Assembly: GCA_019635355.1 (NCBI GenBank)
Contig: JAHBZQ010000001.1
Coordinates: 2,356,001 to 2,420,000, forward strand
DNA length: 64,000 nucleotides
DNA from: Rhizobacter sp.
GTDB lineage: Bacteria > Pseudomonadota > Gammaproteobacteria > Burkholderiales > Burkholderiaceae_C
Direction of reading: 5' to 3'
In this document: positions 1 through 7,798 of the stretch, one piece after another
Layout of the letters: every line of letters starts with the position of its first letter
How positions within the stretch are numbered: the first letter of the stretch is position 1
Translations under genes and position numbers: made by a program
The notes under the pieces: generated by a model
Told to the model about the DNA's origin: nothing
The model's database searches: none
Seen by the model: the letters and a program-made list of their open reading frames with translations, nothing else

Positions 1-921
1 GCCGCGGCACAGCTCTCGATGTGCCTGCTTGGCTTCGTGCTGCTGGTGCTCGCGATGGAGCGGGTGTCGCGCGGGCGCGCCCGCTACCACGGGCCCGGCC
101 TGCGCCCGCAGCCGCCGCGCGGTGCACGCCTGCGGGGCTGGCGCGGCGCCTTGGCTTTCGCGGCTTGCTGCGTGCCGCTGCTGCTGGGCTTCTTCCTCCC
201 CAGCGGGGTGCTGCTGCACATGGCGCTCACCGATGGCGATGCGCAGTTCGGCGCACGCTTCTTCGAACTCGCGCGCAACAGCCTCGTGGTGTCGGGCCTC
301 ACTGCGGTCATCGCGGTGACGCTGGCCCTGCTCGTGGCCTACGCACGCCGGCTCGACCCCGGCCCCATCGCCCGCAGCGCGCATTGGGCAGCTGGCATGG
401 GCTACGCGCTGCCCGGCTCGGTGATCGCGGTGGGCGTGCTGATCCCGGTGGCGCGGCTCGACAACGCGCTTGCCCTCTGGCTGCGCGAAAGCTTCGGCTG
501 GCAGGTCGGCCTGCTCATCACCGGCAGCATCGCCGCGCTGGTGTTCGCCTGCGTGGTGCGTTTCCTCACCGCTGCGCTGCAAACGGTCGACTCGGCCCTG
601 CACCGCGTCACGCCGCACATGGACGACGCCGCACGCAGCCTGGGCCTCACCCCGGCGCGCACGCTGATGCGGGTGCACGTGCCGCTCTTGCGGCGTGGCC
701 TGCTCACCGCGGCGCTGCTGGTCTTCATCGACGTGATGAAGGAGCTGCCGGCCACGCTCGTGATGCGGCCCTTCAACTTCGACACGCTGGCGACGCAGGC
801 CTACCGGCTGGCGTCGGATGAGCGGCTGGCGGAGGCTTCAACCGCGTCGCTCGCGATCGTGGTGGTGGGGCTGCTGCCGATGATCGTGCTGTGTCGGCAG
901 ATTGCGAAGGATCGCGGCTGA
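1..921 (+). CDS. Iron(III) ABC transporter permease, 3' part
   Basis: The reading frame is open from the first base, so the gene begins upstream of the window; 306 residues are visible. It is an inner-membrane binding-protein-dependent permease of the FbpB/AfuB type: several hydrophobic segments, and an EAA-like cytoplasmic loop at about residues 209-230 (AARSLGLTPARTLMRVHVP) that would contact the ATPase. Family proteins import ferric iron delivered by a periplasmic binding protein. A matching binding protein gene lies convergently at 1244-2260, which supports iron as the substrate, although thiamine or other permeases of the same superfamily look similar. The ATPase gene is not in view. Confidence 0.8.
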   Translation, partial: AAAQLSMCLLGFVLLVLAMERVSRGRARYHGPGLRPQPPRGARLRGWRGALAFAACCVPLLLGFFLPSGVLLHMALTDGDAQFGARFFELARNSLVVSGLTAVIAVTLALLVAYARRLDPGPIARSAHWAAGMGYALPGSVIAVGVLIPVARLDNALALWLRESFGWQVGLLITGSIAALVFACVVRFLTAALQTVDSALHRVTPHMDDAARSLGLTPARTLMRVHVPLLRRGLLTAALLVFIDVMKELPATLVMRPFNFDTLATQAYRLASDERLAEASTASLAIVVVGLLPMIVLCRQIAKDRG

Positions 922-1243
922 CGCACATGCCCGTTTGGGCCCTGCGGCTGAGCGGCAACGCGGGCGCAGGGGGAGGGGCTCCGTTCATGTCCCTTCTTGG
1001 TGAACGCTCCCGCGTTCACCAATTCATTCCTTTACTTCACTGCGTCCCTCCCCCTGCACCCGCGTTGCGACACGCACTGCCATATGAAGAAGGAGCTTGC
1101 TCAGGCCGTGCCGGCACGCGGTGGTGGGGTGCCGCATGGAGCGAAGTAAAGGAGGAGCGCGTGATCGCGGGAGCGATCACGCGCGGGGGACATGAGCGTA
1201 ATGCGGCGCCCCAGCGCCGCGTGCTCGCGCAGACGTCGAACGT
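922..1243. other. Intergenic region with hairpin repeats
   Basis: These 322 bases lie between two convergent genes. I see no convincing coding sequence. The region holds two perfect hairpins arranged as an inverted pair (described separately), which could also act as transcription terminators for the two converging genes, although neither has a strong T-run. Confidence 0.6.
983..1198. repeat. Inverted pair of REP-like hairpin elements
   Basis: The left copy (about 983-1042) has a perfect 9-bp stem, 999-1007 with 1012-1020, around the loop TCCC. The right copy, read on the minus strand (about 1198-1139), has a perfect 12-bp stem, 1157-1168 with 1173-1184, around GGGA (TCCC on the minus strand). 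Both copies share TTCATGTCCC or CTCATGTCCC on one side, a central CGCTCCCGCG, and TCCTTTACTTC followed by A/G-CT on the other side. The stems differ in sequence but each keeps full pairing. The copies face each other about 95 bp apart. This is the layout of paired REP (BIME-like) elements or of a small non-autonomous mobile element. Confidence 0.6.
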
Positions 1244-2260
1244 TCAGCGCCAACCAGCGCGATCAAACACCTTCTGAGCCGCCGCCGTGTTCGGCGCCCA
1301 CTTCGCCAGCGGCGTCTCGTCGGCCTTGAACGGCCCGAGCTTGTCGAGCGCCGGGTTTTTCACCGAGGCGCTCTTCACCACCGGCCATTCGTTGTTGCCG
1401 TCGGCGAAATAGGTCTGCGCCGAATCGCTCGCCAGGTATTCGAGGAACTTGACCGCGTTGGCCTTGTTGGGCGCGGTCTTCACGAGGCCGCCGCCCGACA
1501 CGTTGACGTGTGTGCCCCAGGTCTTCTGGTTGGGCCAGACCACGGTGAGGGCGGCCATGTCCTTCACGTCTTCGGGCTTGGTCGAGCGCATCAGGCGCGC
1601 GACGTAGTAGCTGTTGGAGATCGCCACGCCGCACTCGCCGGCGGCCACGGCGCGCAGCTGGTCGGTGTCGCCGCCCTTGGGCGCGCGGGCGAGGTTGGCC
1701 ACCACGCCCTTGGCCCACTCTTCGGTCTTGGCTTCGCCGTGATGCGCGATCAGCGCGGCGCCCAGCGAGAGGTTGTAGGGGTGCGAGCCTGAGCGCACGC
1801 AGATCTGGCCCTTCAGTCGCGGGTCGGCCAGGTCTTCGTAGGTCTGCACCCACTCGGGCTTGATCGTCTTGGCGTTGTAGACGATCACACGGGCGCGGGT
1901 CGAGAAGGCCAGCCAGTTGGCGGTGCGCAGGTGCGCGGGCACACGCGCGTCGAGAAGCTTGCTCTGCACGGGAGCGAACACGCCGGCCTTGTCGGCGATT
2001 TCCAGGCGCGAGGCGTCGACGGTGATGAACACGTCGGCCGGCGAGCTGGCGCCCTCGTTCTTGATGCGCTCGAGCAGCTCGTCTTCCTTGCCCTCGATGC
2101 GGTTGATCTTGATGCCGGTTTCTTTGGTGAAGTTCGCGTACAGCGCCTCGTCGGTCTGGTAGTGGCGGGCGGTGTAGAGGTTGAGCACCTGGGCCTGGGC
2201 GGCAACCGCGCCGGTGGCCAGCAGGGCCGCCGCAAGGGTGCGGAGGAAGGAAGTCGTCAT
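1244..2260 (-). CDS. Periplasmic Fe(III)-binding protein of an ABC transporter
   Basis: A 338-residue FbpA/FutA-family protein that binds ferric iron in the periplasm and passes it to the FbpB-type permease. Residues 1-23 form a signal peptide ending in AQA. The start at 2260 is chosen because the signal peptide begins there and AGGA lies just upstream; a longer frame to 2332 would put charged residues before it. The adjacent tyrosines (Tyr218-Tyr219 in SNSYYVARL) and the early HY pair (His33-Tyr34) are positions used as iron ligands in this family. A Fur-box-like sequence lies in its promoter region. The gene is convergent with the permease gene rather than co-transcribed with it. Confidence 0.88.
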   Translation of the reverse strand: MTTSFLRTLAAALLATGAVAAQAQVLNLYTARHYQTDEALYANFTKETGIKINRIEGKEDELLERIKNEGASSPADVFITVDASRLEIADKAGVFAPVQSKLLDARVPAHLRTANWLAFSTRARVIVYNAKTIKPEWVQTYEDLADPRLKGQICVRSGSHPYNLSLGAALIAHHGEAKTEEWAKGVVANLARAPKGGDTDQLRAVAAGECGVAISNSYYVARLMRSTKPEDVKDMAALTVVWPNQKTWGTHVNVSGGGLVKTAPNKANAVKFLEYLASDSAQTYFADGNNEWPVVKSASVKNPALDKLGPFKADETPLAKWAPNTAAAQKVFDRAGWR

Positions 2261-2317
2261 GGCGTGTCCTGGAAGTGGCGGTGGGTCTTGGTAGACCCCG
2301 GAACGAAGGATCGTATC

Positions 2318-2336
2318 AGGAACGATTCTCATTCAC
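2318..2336 (-). promoter_or_regulatory. Fur-box-like operator of the iron-binding protein gene
   Basis: On the minus strand the core AATGAGAATCGTT (2333-2321) matches 11 of 13 central bases of the Fur consensus AATGATAATCATT. It lies about 60-75 bases upstream of the iron-binding protein start, next to a possible -10 (TACGAT). Repression by Fe-Fur is the expected regulation for this gene type. No similar box was seen in front of ureE on the other strand. Confidence 0.55.
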
Positions 2337-2387
2337 GAACCGCCCTGCCACCCGCCCGGCCCGGCAATTGCTGAGACACTGCCCGCC

Positions 2388-2957
2388 ATGCTGACCGTCA
2401 ACAAACTCATCGCGCAGGGCCACGGCCTTGCCCCCGTGCTGCTCAAGCGCGCCGCCACCGTGGTGCTCGACTGGGACACCCGCCAGAAAAGTCGCTTCGA
2501 CACCGAAGACTCGCAGGGCCGCACGCTAGGTGTCTTCCTGCCGCGCGGCAGCGTGGTGCGCGGTGGCGACGTGCTGGTGGCCGAAGACGGCTCGCTCATC
2601 AAGGTGATCGCCACGCCGCAGCCGGTGCTGGTGGTGCGCACCTGCCCCGAGCACGGCACGCCGCTCGACCTGCTGCGTGCGGCCTACCACCTGGGCAACC
2701 GCCATGTGCAGCTCGAAGTGCAGCCCGACCACCTGCACCTGGAGCCCGACCATGTGCTGGCCGACATGCTGCGCCACATGCACCTGATCGTGACCGAGGA
2801 GCTCGCGCCGTTCGAGCCGGAAGGCGGCGCGTATGCGGCGGGTGGGCATGGGCATGCGCACGGCGGCCACGGTCATGCTCACGGCCACCAGCACGACCAC
2901 GGTCACGCGCATGACCACGGCCACGTCCACGGCCCCGGCTGCGGGCACGACCACTGA
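2388..2957 (+). CDS. ureE: Urease accessory protein UreE
   Basis: A 189-residue nickel metallochaperone that delivers Ni(II) to the urease activation complex in the cytoplasm. The N-terminal half resembles the UreE beta-domain and the middle the metal-binding domain (HLGNRHVQ near residue 103). The C-terminal 38 residues are a His-rich tail with 16 histidines and one cysteine, in HGHAHGGHG- and HDHGHAH-type repeats, a nickel-storage feature of some UreE proteins. It is the first gene of ureE-ureF-ureG and ends one base before ureF. The structural genes ureABC and the accessory gene ureD are not next to it. Confidence 0.93.
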   Translation: MLTVNKLIAQGHGLAPVLLKRAATVVLDWDTRQKSRFDTEDSQGRTLGVFLPRGSVVRGGDVLVAEDGSLIKVIATPQPVLVVRTCPEHGTPLDLLRAAYHLGNRHVQLEVQPDHLHLEPDHVLADMLRHMHLIVTEELAPFEPEGGAYAAGGHGHAHGGHGHAHGHQHDHGHAHDHGHVHGPGCGHDH

Positions 2958-2958
2958 C

Positions 2959-3675
2959 ATGCGCTCGTCGCCCCGCTCGCCCCAGCCCACCCCGCTGAGC
3001 GCGTCATCGCTGCTGCAGCTGATGTGGCTGGCCTCCCCGGCCTTGCCGGTGGGCGGTTTCAGCTATTCCGAAGGGCTCGAATCGGCGGTCGAAGCCGGCC
3101 TGGTGACGAACGAAGCGCAGGCCGGCGACTGGCTGCTCGACCAACTCACCCTCTCGCTCGCCCGCGCCGACCTGGCCGTCGCCGGCAAGGCCTTCAAGGC
3201 GTGGCAGCGCGGCGACGACACCACCGTGGCCGAGCTGAACGCCTGGGTCACCACCACCCGCGAATCCGCCGAGATGCGGCTGCAGACCGAGCAGATGGGC
3301 CGCTCGCTCGTCGAGTGGGTGAAGAACCGCGGCGTGAGCGACGCGCGTGTCGCCACGCTGGCCGCGCTCTCGCCCGCGCCCACCTGGCCGTTGGCCTTCG
3401 CGCTCGCCGCCGCGCAGACCGGCGCACCGCTGCGCGAGGCCATGCTGAGCTTCTGCTTCGGCTGGGCCGAGAACATGATGCAGGCGGCCCTCAAGGCCGT
3501 GCCGCTCGGCCAGAGCGGCGGGCAGCGCGTGCTCGCCCGCTTGAGCGCCGCCATCCCCGGCGCAGTCGACCACGCCCTGGCCCTGGCCGACAGCGAGCGC
3601 CAGGCCTTCACTCCGATGCTGGCGATCCTGTCGGCGCAACACGAAACCCAGTACTCACGCCTCTTCCGATCATGA
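2959..3675 (+). CDS. ureF: Urease accessory protein UreF
   Basis: A 238-residue, mainly helical UreF. It joins UreD and UreG on apo-urease and gates the GTP-dependent nickel insertion. The family signature SPALPVGGFSYSEGLE lies near residues 27-42. The start at 2959 is one base after the ureE stop and just before the conserved region. A frame open from 2833 overlaps the ureE His-tail codons and is not used. The end overlaps ureG by an ATGA, suggesting translational coupling. Confidence 0.93.
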   Translation: MRSSPRSPQPTPLSASSLLQLMWLASPALPVGGFSYSEGLESAVEAGLVTNEAQAGDWLLDQLTLSLARADLAVAGKAFKAWQRGDDTTVAELNAWVTTTRESAEMRLQTEQMGRSLVEWVKNRGVSDARVATLAALSPAPTWPLAFALAAAQTGAPLREAMLSFCFGWAENMMQAALKAVPLGQSGGQRVLARLSAAIPGAVDHALALADSERQAFTPMLAILSAQHETQYSRLFRS

Positions 3676-4316
3676 GCACCCTTCATTCCATTCCCGGCCG
3701 CACCAAGAAACTGCCTCCCCTGCGCGTGGGCGTGGGTGGGCCGGTGGGCTCGGGCAAGACGACGCTGGTCGAGATGCTGTGCAAGACCATGCGCGAGCAG
3801 TACGACCTCGTCGTCGTCACCAACGACATCTACACCAAGGAAGACCAGCGCCTGCTCACCGTGGCCGGTGCGCTGGAGGCCGACCGCATCATGGGTGTGG
3901 AAACCGGCGGCTGCCCGCACACCGCCATCCGCGAAGACGCGTCGATCAACCTCGAAGCGGTCGACCGCATGCTCGCGAAATATCCGAACGCCGACGTCGT
4001 CTTCATCGAGTCGGGGGGCGACAACCTCGCGGCCACCTTCAGCCCTGAACTTTCCGACCTGACCATCTACGTGATCGACGTGGCCGCCGGCGAGAAGATC
4101 CCGCGCAAGGGCGGCCCCGGCATCACCAAGAGCGACCTCTTCGTCATCAACAAGACCGACCTCGCGCCCTACGTCGGCGCCAACCTCGAGGTGATGGAAG
4201 CCGACACGAAGCGCATGCGGCCGAACAAGCCCTTCGTGATGAGCAACCTCAAGACGCAGGCCGGGCTGAAAGACGTGATCGCCTTCATCGAGACCAAGGG
4301 CATGCTGAAGGCTTGA
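3672..4316 (+). CDS. ureG: Urease accessory GTPase UreG
   Basis: A 214-residue SIMIBI-class GTPase that hydrolyses GTP to load nickel into urease. The P-loop GPVGSGKT is at residues 23-30. The metal-binding CPH motif is at Cys81-His83, and ESGGDNL follows later. The start at 3672 overlaps the ureF stop (ATGA). The upstream part of this open frame, from 3024, is antisense-like shadow within ureF and is excluded. Length is normal for the family. It is followed five bases later by a glutathione S-transferase gene instead of further urease genes. Confidence 0.95.
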   Translation: MSTLHSIPGRTKKLPPLRVGVGGPVGSGKTTLVEMLCKTMREQYDLVVVTNDIYTKEDQRLLTVAGALEADRIMGVETGGCPHTAIREDASINLEAVDRMLAKYPNADVVFIESGGDNLAATFSPELSDLTIYVIDVAAGEKIPRKGGPGITKSDLFVINKTDLAPYVGANLEVMEADTKRMRPNKPFVMSNLKTQAGLKDVIAFIETKGMLKA

Positions 4317-4321
4317 TCGCC

Positions 4322-4939
4322 ATGCTGACGCTCTACACCGCCCCCGGCACCTGCGCGCTCGCCTCGCACATCGCGCTCGAACAGGCCGGTGCCGACTACC
4401 GCATCGAGCGTGTCGACTTCAAGAGCTCGCAGCAGCGCTCGCCCGAGTACCTGAAGCTCAACCCGCGCGGGCGCGTGCCGGCGCTCGTCACCGAGCACGG
4501 CGTGCTGACCGAGACGCCGGCCATCCTGCTGTACATCGCGCACCGCCACCCCGAAGCCCGGCTCGCGCCCTTCGACGACCCGTGGGCGCTCGCCCAGCTC
4601 AACGCCTTCTGCAGCTACCTCTGCTCGACGGTGCACGTGTCGCACGCCCATGGCCGCCGCGGTGCGCGCTGGGCCGACGACCCGGCCGCCTGGGAGGCGA
4701 TGAAGGCCAAGGTGCCGCAGACGGTGGGCGATGGCTTCGCGATGATCGAGACCGAGTTCTTCAAGGGCCCGTGGGTGATGGGCGAGCGCTACACCATCGC
4801 CGACCCCTACCTCTACACGCTGGCCACCTGGATGGAAGGCGACGGCGTGGACCCGGCGCGCTTCCCGAAGGTGGCCGAGCACCGCAGCCGCATGGCCGCG
4901 CTGCCCGCGGTGCAGAGGGTGCTGGCGGCCGAGGCCTGA
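4322..4939 (+). CDS. Glutathione S-transferase family protein
   Basis: A 205-residue cytoplasmic protein with an N-terminal thioredoxin-fold GST domain (LTLYTAPGTCALASHIALEQAG at the start; the Thr/Ser/Cys region near residues 9-12 fits the beta-class GST active site) and an all-helical C-terminal domain. The PAI-like turn (ETPAILLYI) near residue 63 contacts glutathione in this fold. The ATG at 4322 is preferred over a TTG at 4313, which overlaps ureG. It probably sits at the end of the ureEFG transcription unit, but a link to urease is not implied. Its substrate cannot be told from sequence. Confidence 0.85.
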   Translation: MLTLYTAPGTCALASHIALEQAGADYRIERVDFKSSQQRSPEYLKLNPRGRVPALVTEHGVLTETPAILLYIAHRHPEARLAPFDDPWALAQLNAFCSYLCSTVHVSHAHGRRGARWADDPAAWEAMKAKVPQTVGDGFAMIETEFFKGPWVMGERYTIADPYLYTLATWMEGDGVDPARFPKVAEHRSRMAALPAVQRVLAAEA

Positions 4940-4950
4940 TCGCTTCTCCT

Positions 4951-4997
4951 GGCCCGCCCCCCCTGAACGGGGTGGCCCATCGCGGGCTGCCCGATGG
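4951..4997 (+). terminator. Possible stem-loops after the GST gene
   Basis: Twelve bases after the GST stop codon an imperfect stem pairs GGCC and CCCC (4951-4960) with GGGG and GGCC (4969-4977). A second stem pairs CCATCG (4977-4982) with CGATGG (4992-4997). Neither is followed by a T-run, so the terminator reading is weak; they could instead be part of a dispersed repeat. Confidence 0.3.
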
Positions 4998-5088
4998 CTC
5001 CTCCGAGCGATGTTCGGTGGGGCCCCTCCCGGAACACTGGCGACATGCGGCCACCACGCCGCGCCAGATCCTCATACCGGGAGTCTCC

Positions 5089-6777
5089 ATGACCTTCACT
5101 CGCCTCGGCCTGGCCCTTGCCATGGCCCTCACCCTTGCTCTGTCCGCCTGCGGCGGCGGGGGCTCCGACAGCGGCCCCAGCACGCCGACCACGCCCGCGA
5201 GCGGACAGCAGCTCACCGCCGTGGGCACCTCGGCCCACACGGTCAGCCTGGCCTGGACGCCACCGGCCACCGCCACCACCTACGCCGTGGAGCGCCGCAC
5301 CGGCACGACAGGCCCCTACACCCGCATCGCGACGGTCGATGCTGCGAGCGGCGCCTATGTGGACGACGGCCTGACCCAGGGCACGACCTACAGCTACCGC
5401 CTCGTCAGCACCGACGCGGCGGCCAGCCCGCTCGCCGCCGGCAGCGCGACCACTGGTGACGACGCCGCGCTCATCACCGCCCCCGGCACCGCGCTCGGGG
5501 CCAGCACGCAGGCCACGCTCGGCAGCGCCGCCGCGAGCATCGCCTCACCCGACGGCCGCATCACGCTCGAGCTGCCTGCCGGCAGCGTGAGCACGGGCAC
5601 GACGGTCGAGACCCAGGCCGTCAGCAACACTGCGCCCGATGGCCGAGGCGACGCGCTGCGCGTGCGCCTATCCGCCGTCCCGACTCAGAACGCCACCCTG
5701 CGCGTGCGTTACGACGAGGCCGACGCACCCCTCGCCGACGGCCTGCGCATCGCGGTGCAGCGCACCGACGGCAGCTGGCTCTCGCTGCCGCTCACGCAGA
5801 TCGACAAGACCACGCGCACGCTGGTCGCGCCGCTGCCCATCGCGATGCTGGCGCCGTCATCCGCGCAGGCGCAGGCCACGCGCGCTCGGCCGCACGGCCC
5901 GGGCGACGTGAGCGTCGAGTTCACCGTGGTGCGCTACCTCGCCTTCCACCTCGCACCGCGCCAGGCCAGCGTGGCGGTGGGCGGCACGCTGCAGTTCGTG
6001 CCCTACGCCCGTGTGCGCGGCTACGAGGTCGAGATCGGCATCTGCGAGCCGATCAACGACGAGCAGCGCGCCTGCATCTACCAGCCGGTGCTCGAGACGC
6101 GCCAGCTGCCCTTCCTCAACACCAAGCCGGGCTACACGCGTGGGTGGTATGTGTTCCTCCAGCAAGGCGGCAGCGCCACCGACGGCACCATCGTGCCAAG
6201 CGGCGAGGTGGGCGCCACCTACACCGCACCGCAGGAGGTGCCCGACCCCGAAACCGTGGTCGTGAGCTTCCAGAGCACCCACCAGCGCACTGGCCGCACC
6301 GTGGTGCTGGCCTCGCCCGTGACGATCACCGACGACCGCTGGGTGGGCACGATCAGCGCGACCGACGGCCCGTCGATCGCGGGCACCACGGCCATCAACA
6401 TCGCCCACATCACCTGGCGGCGCGACCTCACCGCCGGCAACGCCACCACGCAGGTCTACCGCGCCGAGGGCACCGTCGGCGTGACGGTGACCGACGACGA
6501 CTGCACCGTGACCATCACGCCCTCGGTGCACGAGGTGTCGACCGACCGCAACTTCGTGTCGCTCGAGATCGACCGCGGCGTGACCCCGGCGCGCTACCGC
6601 CTGCGGCTCATCACCTTCTGGAACGGCAACACCTTTGCCGTATGTCCACGCGCCAGCTCATCGGTGGACGGCCTGCTCGGCTACGGCTGGGACGTGCAAG
6701 GCGTGCTGGGCGAGAGCAGCTTCAGCGGCCACACGACGCAGGAGACGGCGCGCATCGAGTGGTCGTTCCAGCGTTGA
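5089..6777 (+). CDS. Secreted lipoprotein with a fibronectin type III-like domain
   Basis: A 562-residue protein of unknown function. A hydrophobic signal ends in the lipobox LSAC with lipidated Cys21, followed by a Gly/Ser/Pro-rich linker typical of outer-membrane lipoproteins. Residues about 45-125 look like a fibronectin type III domain (TVSLAWTPP, YAVERR, TYSYRLVS). A second beta-rich stretch (about 150-260) resembles ZU5-like surface-protein modules (LELPAGSVSTGTTVETQ). The rest is beta-rich with scattered cysteines. The start at 5089 is set by the signal peptide; the frame is open further upstream but that part overlaps GST. It stands alone and converges with lysR three bases later. Confidence 0.75.
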   Translation: MTFTRLGLALAMALTLALSACGGGGSDSGPSTPTTPASGQQLTAVGTSAHTVSLAWTPPATATTYAVERRTGTTGPYTRIATVDAASGAYVDDGLTQGTTYSYRLVSTDAAASPLAAGSATTGDDAALITAPGTALGASTQATLGSAAASIASPDGRITLELPAGSVSTGTTVETQAVSNTAPDGRGDALRVRLSAVPTQNATLRVRYDEADAPLADGLRIAVQRTDGSWLSLPLTQIDKTTRTLVAPLPIAMLAPSSAQAQATRARPHGPGDVSVEFTVVRYLAFHLAPRQASVAVGGTLQFVPYARVRGYEVEIGICEPINDEQRACIYQPVLETRQLPFLNTKPGYTRGWYVFLQQGGSATDGTIVPSGEVGATYTAPQEVPDPETVVVSFQSTHQRTGRTVVLASPVTITDDRWVGTISATDGPSIAGTTAINIAHITWRRDLTAGNATTQVYRAEGTVGVTVTDDDCTVTITPSVHEVSTDRNFVSLEIDRGVTPARYRLRLITFWNGNTFAVCPRASSSVDGLLGYGWDVQGVLGESSFSGHTTQETARIEWSFQR

Positions 6778-6780
6778 CGC

Positions 6781-7701
6781 TCAACGCTTCGCGAGCTGGC
6801 GCAGGCGTGCCTGCAAGAGGCTCGCCGCCTGCTGCAGGCCGGTGACGAAGGCGTCGCGCAGCGGGCTCGCCGGCCGCAGCTGCGGCAGCACGAGCGTCAC
6901 CGCGAAGGGAATCGAAAACGACAGCGGGCGCACCTGCAAGCCCGCGCCCGCCAGCTCCATTGCGGTGAGCGGGTTGACGATGGCCACGCCGAGGCCTTGC
7001 CGCACCAGCGCGCACACCGAGGCCGCGCTCGCGGTCTCGACGGCGAGGCGGCGCTGCACGCCTTCGCGCTCGAAGAGCGCATCGACCAGCTCGCGATACG
7101 GGTCGGCCGGCGCAAAGCTCACGAAAGGCTGGCCGGCGAAGTCTTTCGGCTTCAGCACACGGCGGGCGAGCAGCGGGTGGCTATCGGGCAGCACGCAGAC
7201 CTCGTCGGCCTGCAGCAGTGTCGAGATCGACGTGGCGGCGGGCGCGTGGATGCGCTCGCACAGGCCGAGGTCGAAGCGCTGCTCGGTCAGCCACTCTTCG
7301 AGCAGCGGCGACTCCTGCGGCGTGATGGACACGCCCACCTGCGGATGGCCCGCCGCGAACTGCTGCACCGCCAGCGGCAGCAGCCCGTGCGCAAGCGCCG
7401 GCAGGCACGCGATGCTGAGCCGCCCCTGCGTGAACTCGCGCAGCGAGCGGGCCGCGGCGGCGATGCGCTCCAAGCCGAGGTAGGAGCGCTGCACCTCTTC
7501 CAGCAGCGCCAGCGCCCGCGCCGTGGGCCGCAAGCGGCCGCGCACGCGGTCGAAGAGGTTCATTTGCAGGATTTGCTCGAGCCGCGCCAGCTCGCGGCTC
7601 ACGGTGGGCTGCGAGGTGTGCAGCGCCTGCGCGGCCTGGGTCACGTTGCCGGTGTTCATCACGGCGCGGAAGACCTCGATCTGGCGGTGGGTGAGCTTCA
7701 T
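6781..7701 (-). CDS. lysR: LysR-type regulator of lysA
   Basis: A 306-residue LysR-family activator/repressor. The N-terminal winged helix-turn-helix covers about residues 4-62 (MKLTHRQIEVF, then NVTQAAQALHTSQPTVSRELARLEQ); the rest is the periplasmic-binding-protein-like effector domain. It is divergent from lysA with 97 bases between start codons, the classical arrangement in which LysR activates diaminopimelate decarboxylase in response to diaminopimelate. The start at 7701 is the standard MKLTHRQ position; the frame stays open to 7851 but runs into the promoter. Assigning it as LysR itself rests on this neighbourhood and on the HTH sequence. Confidence 0.85.
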   Translation of the reverse strand: MKLTHRQIEVFRAVMNTGNVTQAAQALHTSQPTVSRELARLEQILQMNLFDRVRGRLRPTARALALLEEVQRSYLGLERIAAAARSLREFTQGRLSIACLPALAHGLLPLAVQQFAAGHPQVGVSITPQESPLLEEWLTEQRFDLGLCERIHAPAATSISTLLQADEVCVLPDSHPLLARRVLKPKDFAGQPFVSFAPADPYRELVDALFEREGVQRRLAVETASAASVCALVRQGLGVAIVNPLTAMELAGAGLQVRPLSFSIPFAVTLVLPQLRPASPLRDAFVTGLQQAASLLQARLRQLAKR

Positions 7702-7728
7702 GGCGTCCTGCGGTAAAGGCCGGAGCAT

Positions 7729-7745
7729 ATCCATTCTGAATGGAT
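7729..7745. promoter_or_regulatory. Palindromic operator between lysR and lysA
   Basis: ATCCATTCTGAATGGAT is a perfect 17-base palindrome centred on 7737, lying 28 bases from the lysR start and 54 from lysA. A half-site-like TTTCAGAATG follows at about 7765-7774, nearer lysA. A strong recognition palindrome plus a weaker second site next to the activated gene is the usual layout of LysR-type control regions. Confidence 0.6.
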
Positions 7746-7798
7746 GATCGACAAACAAATACTTTTCAGAATGCGCGGCCTGGCGCACGATGCGCCCC

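Noticed and set aside
2845..2950. Repetitive CATGGCCAC-like DNA at the end of ureE
   Set aside because: It encodes the His-rich nickel-binding tail and is not a separate repeat element.
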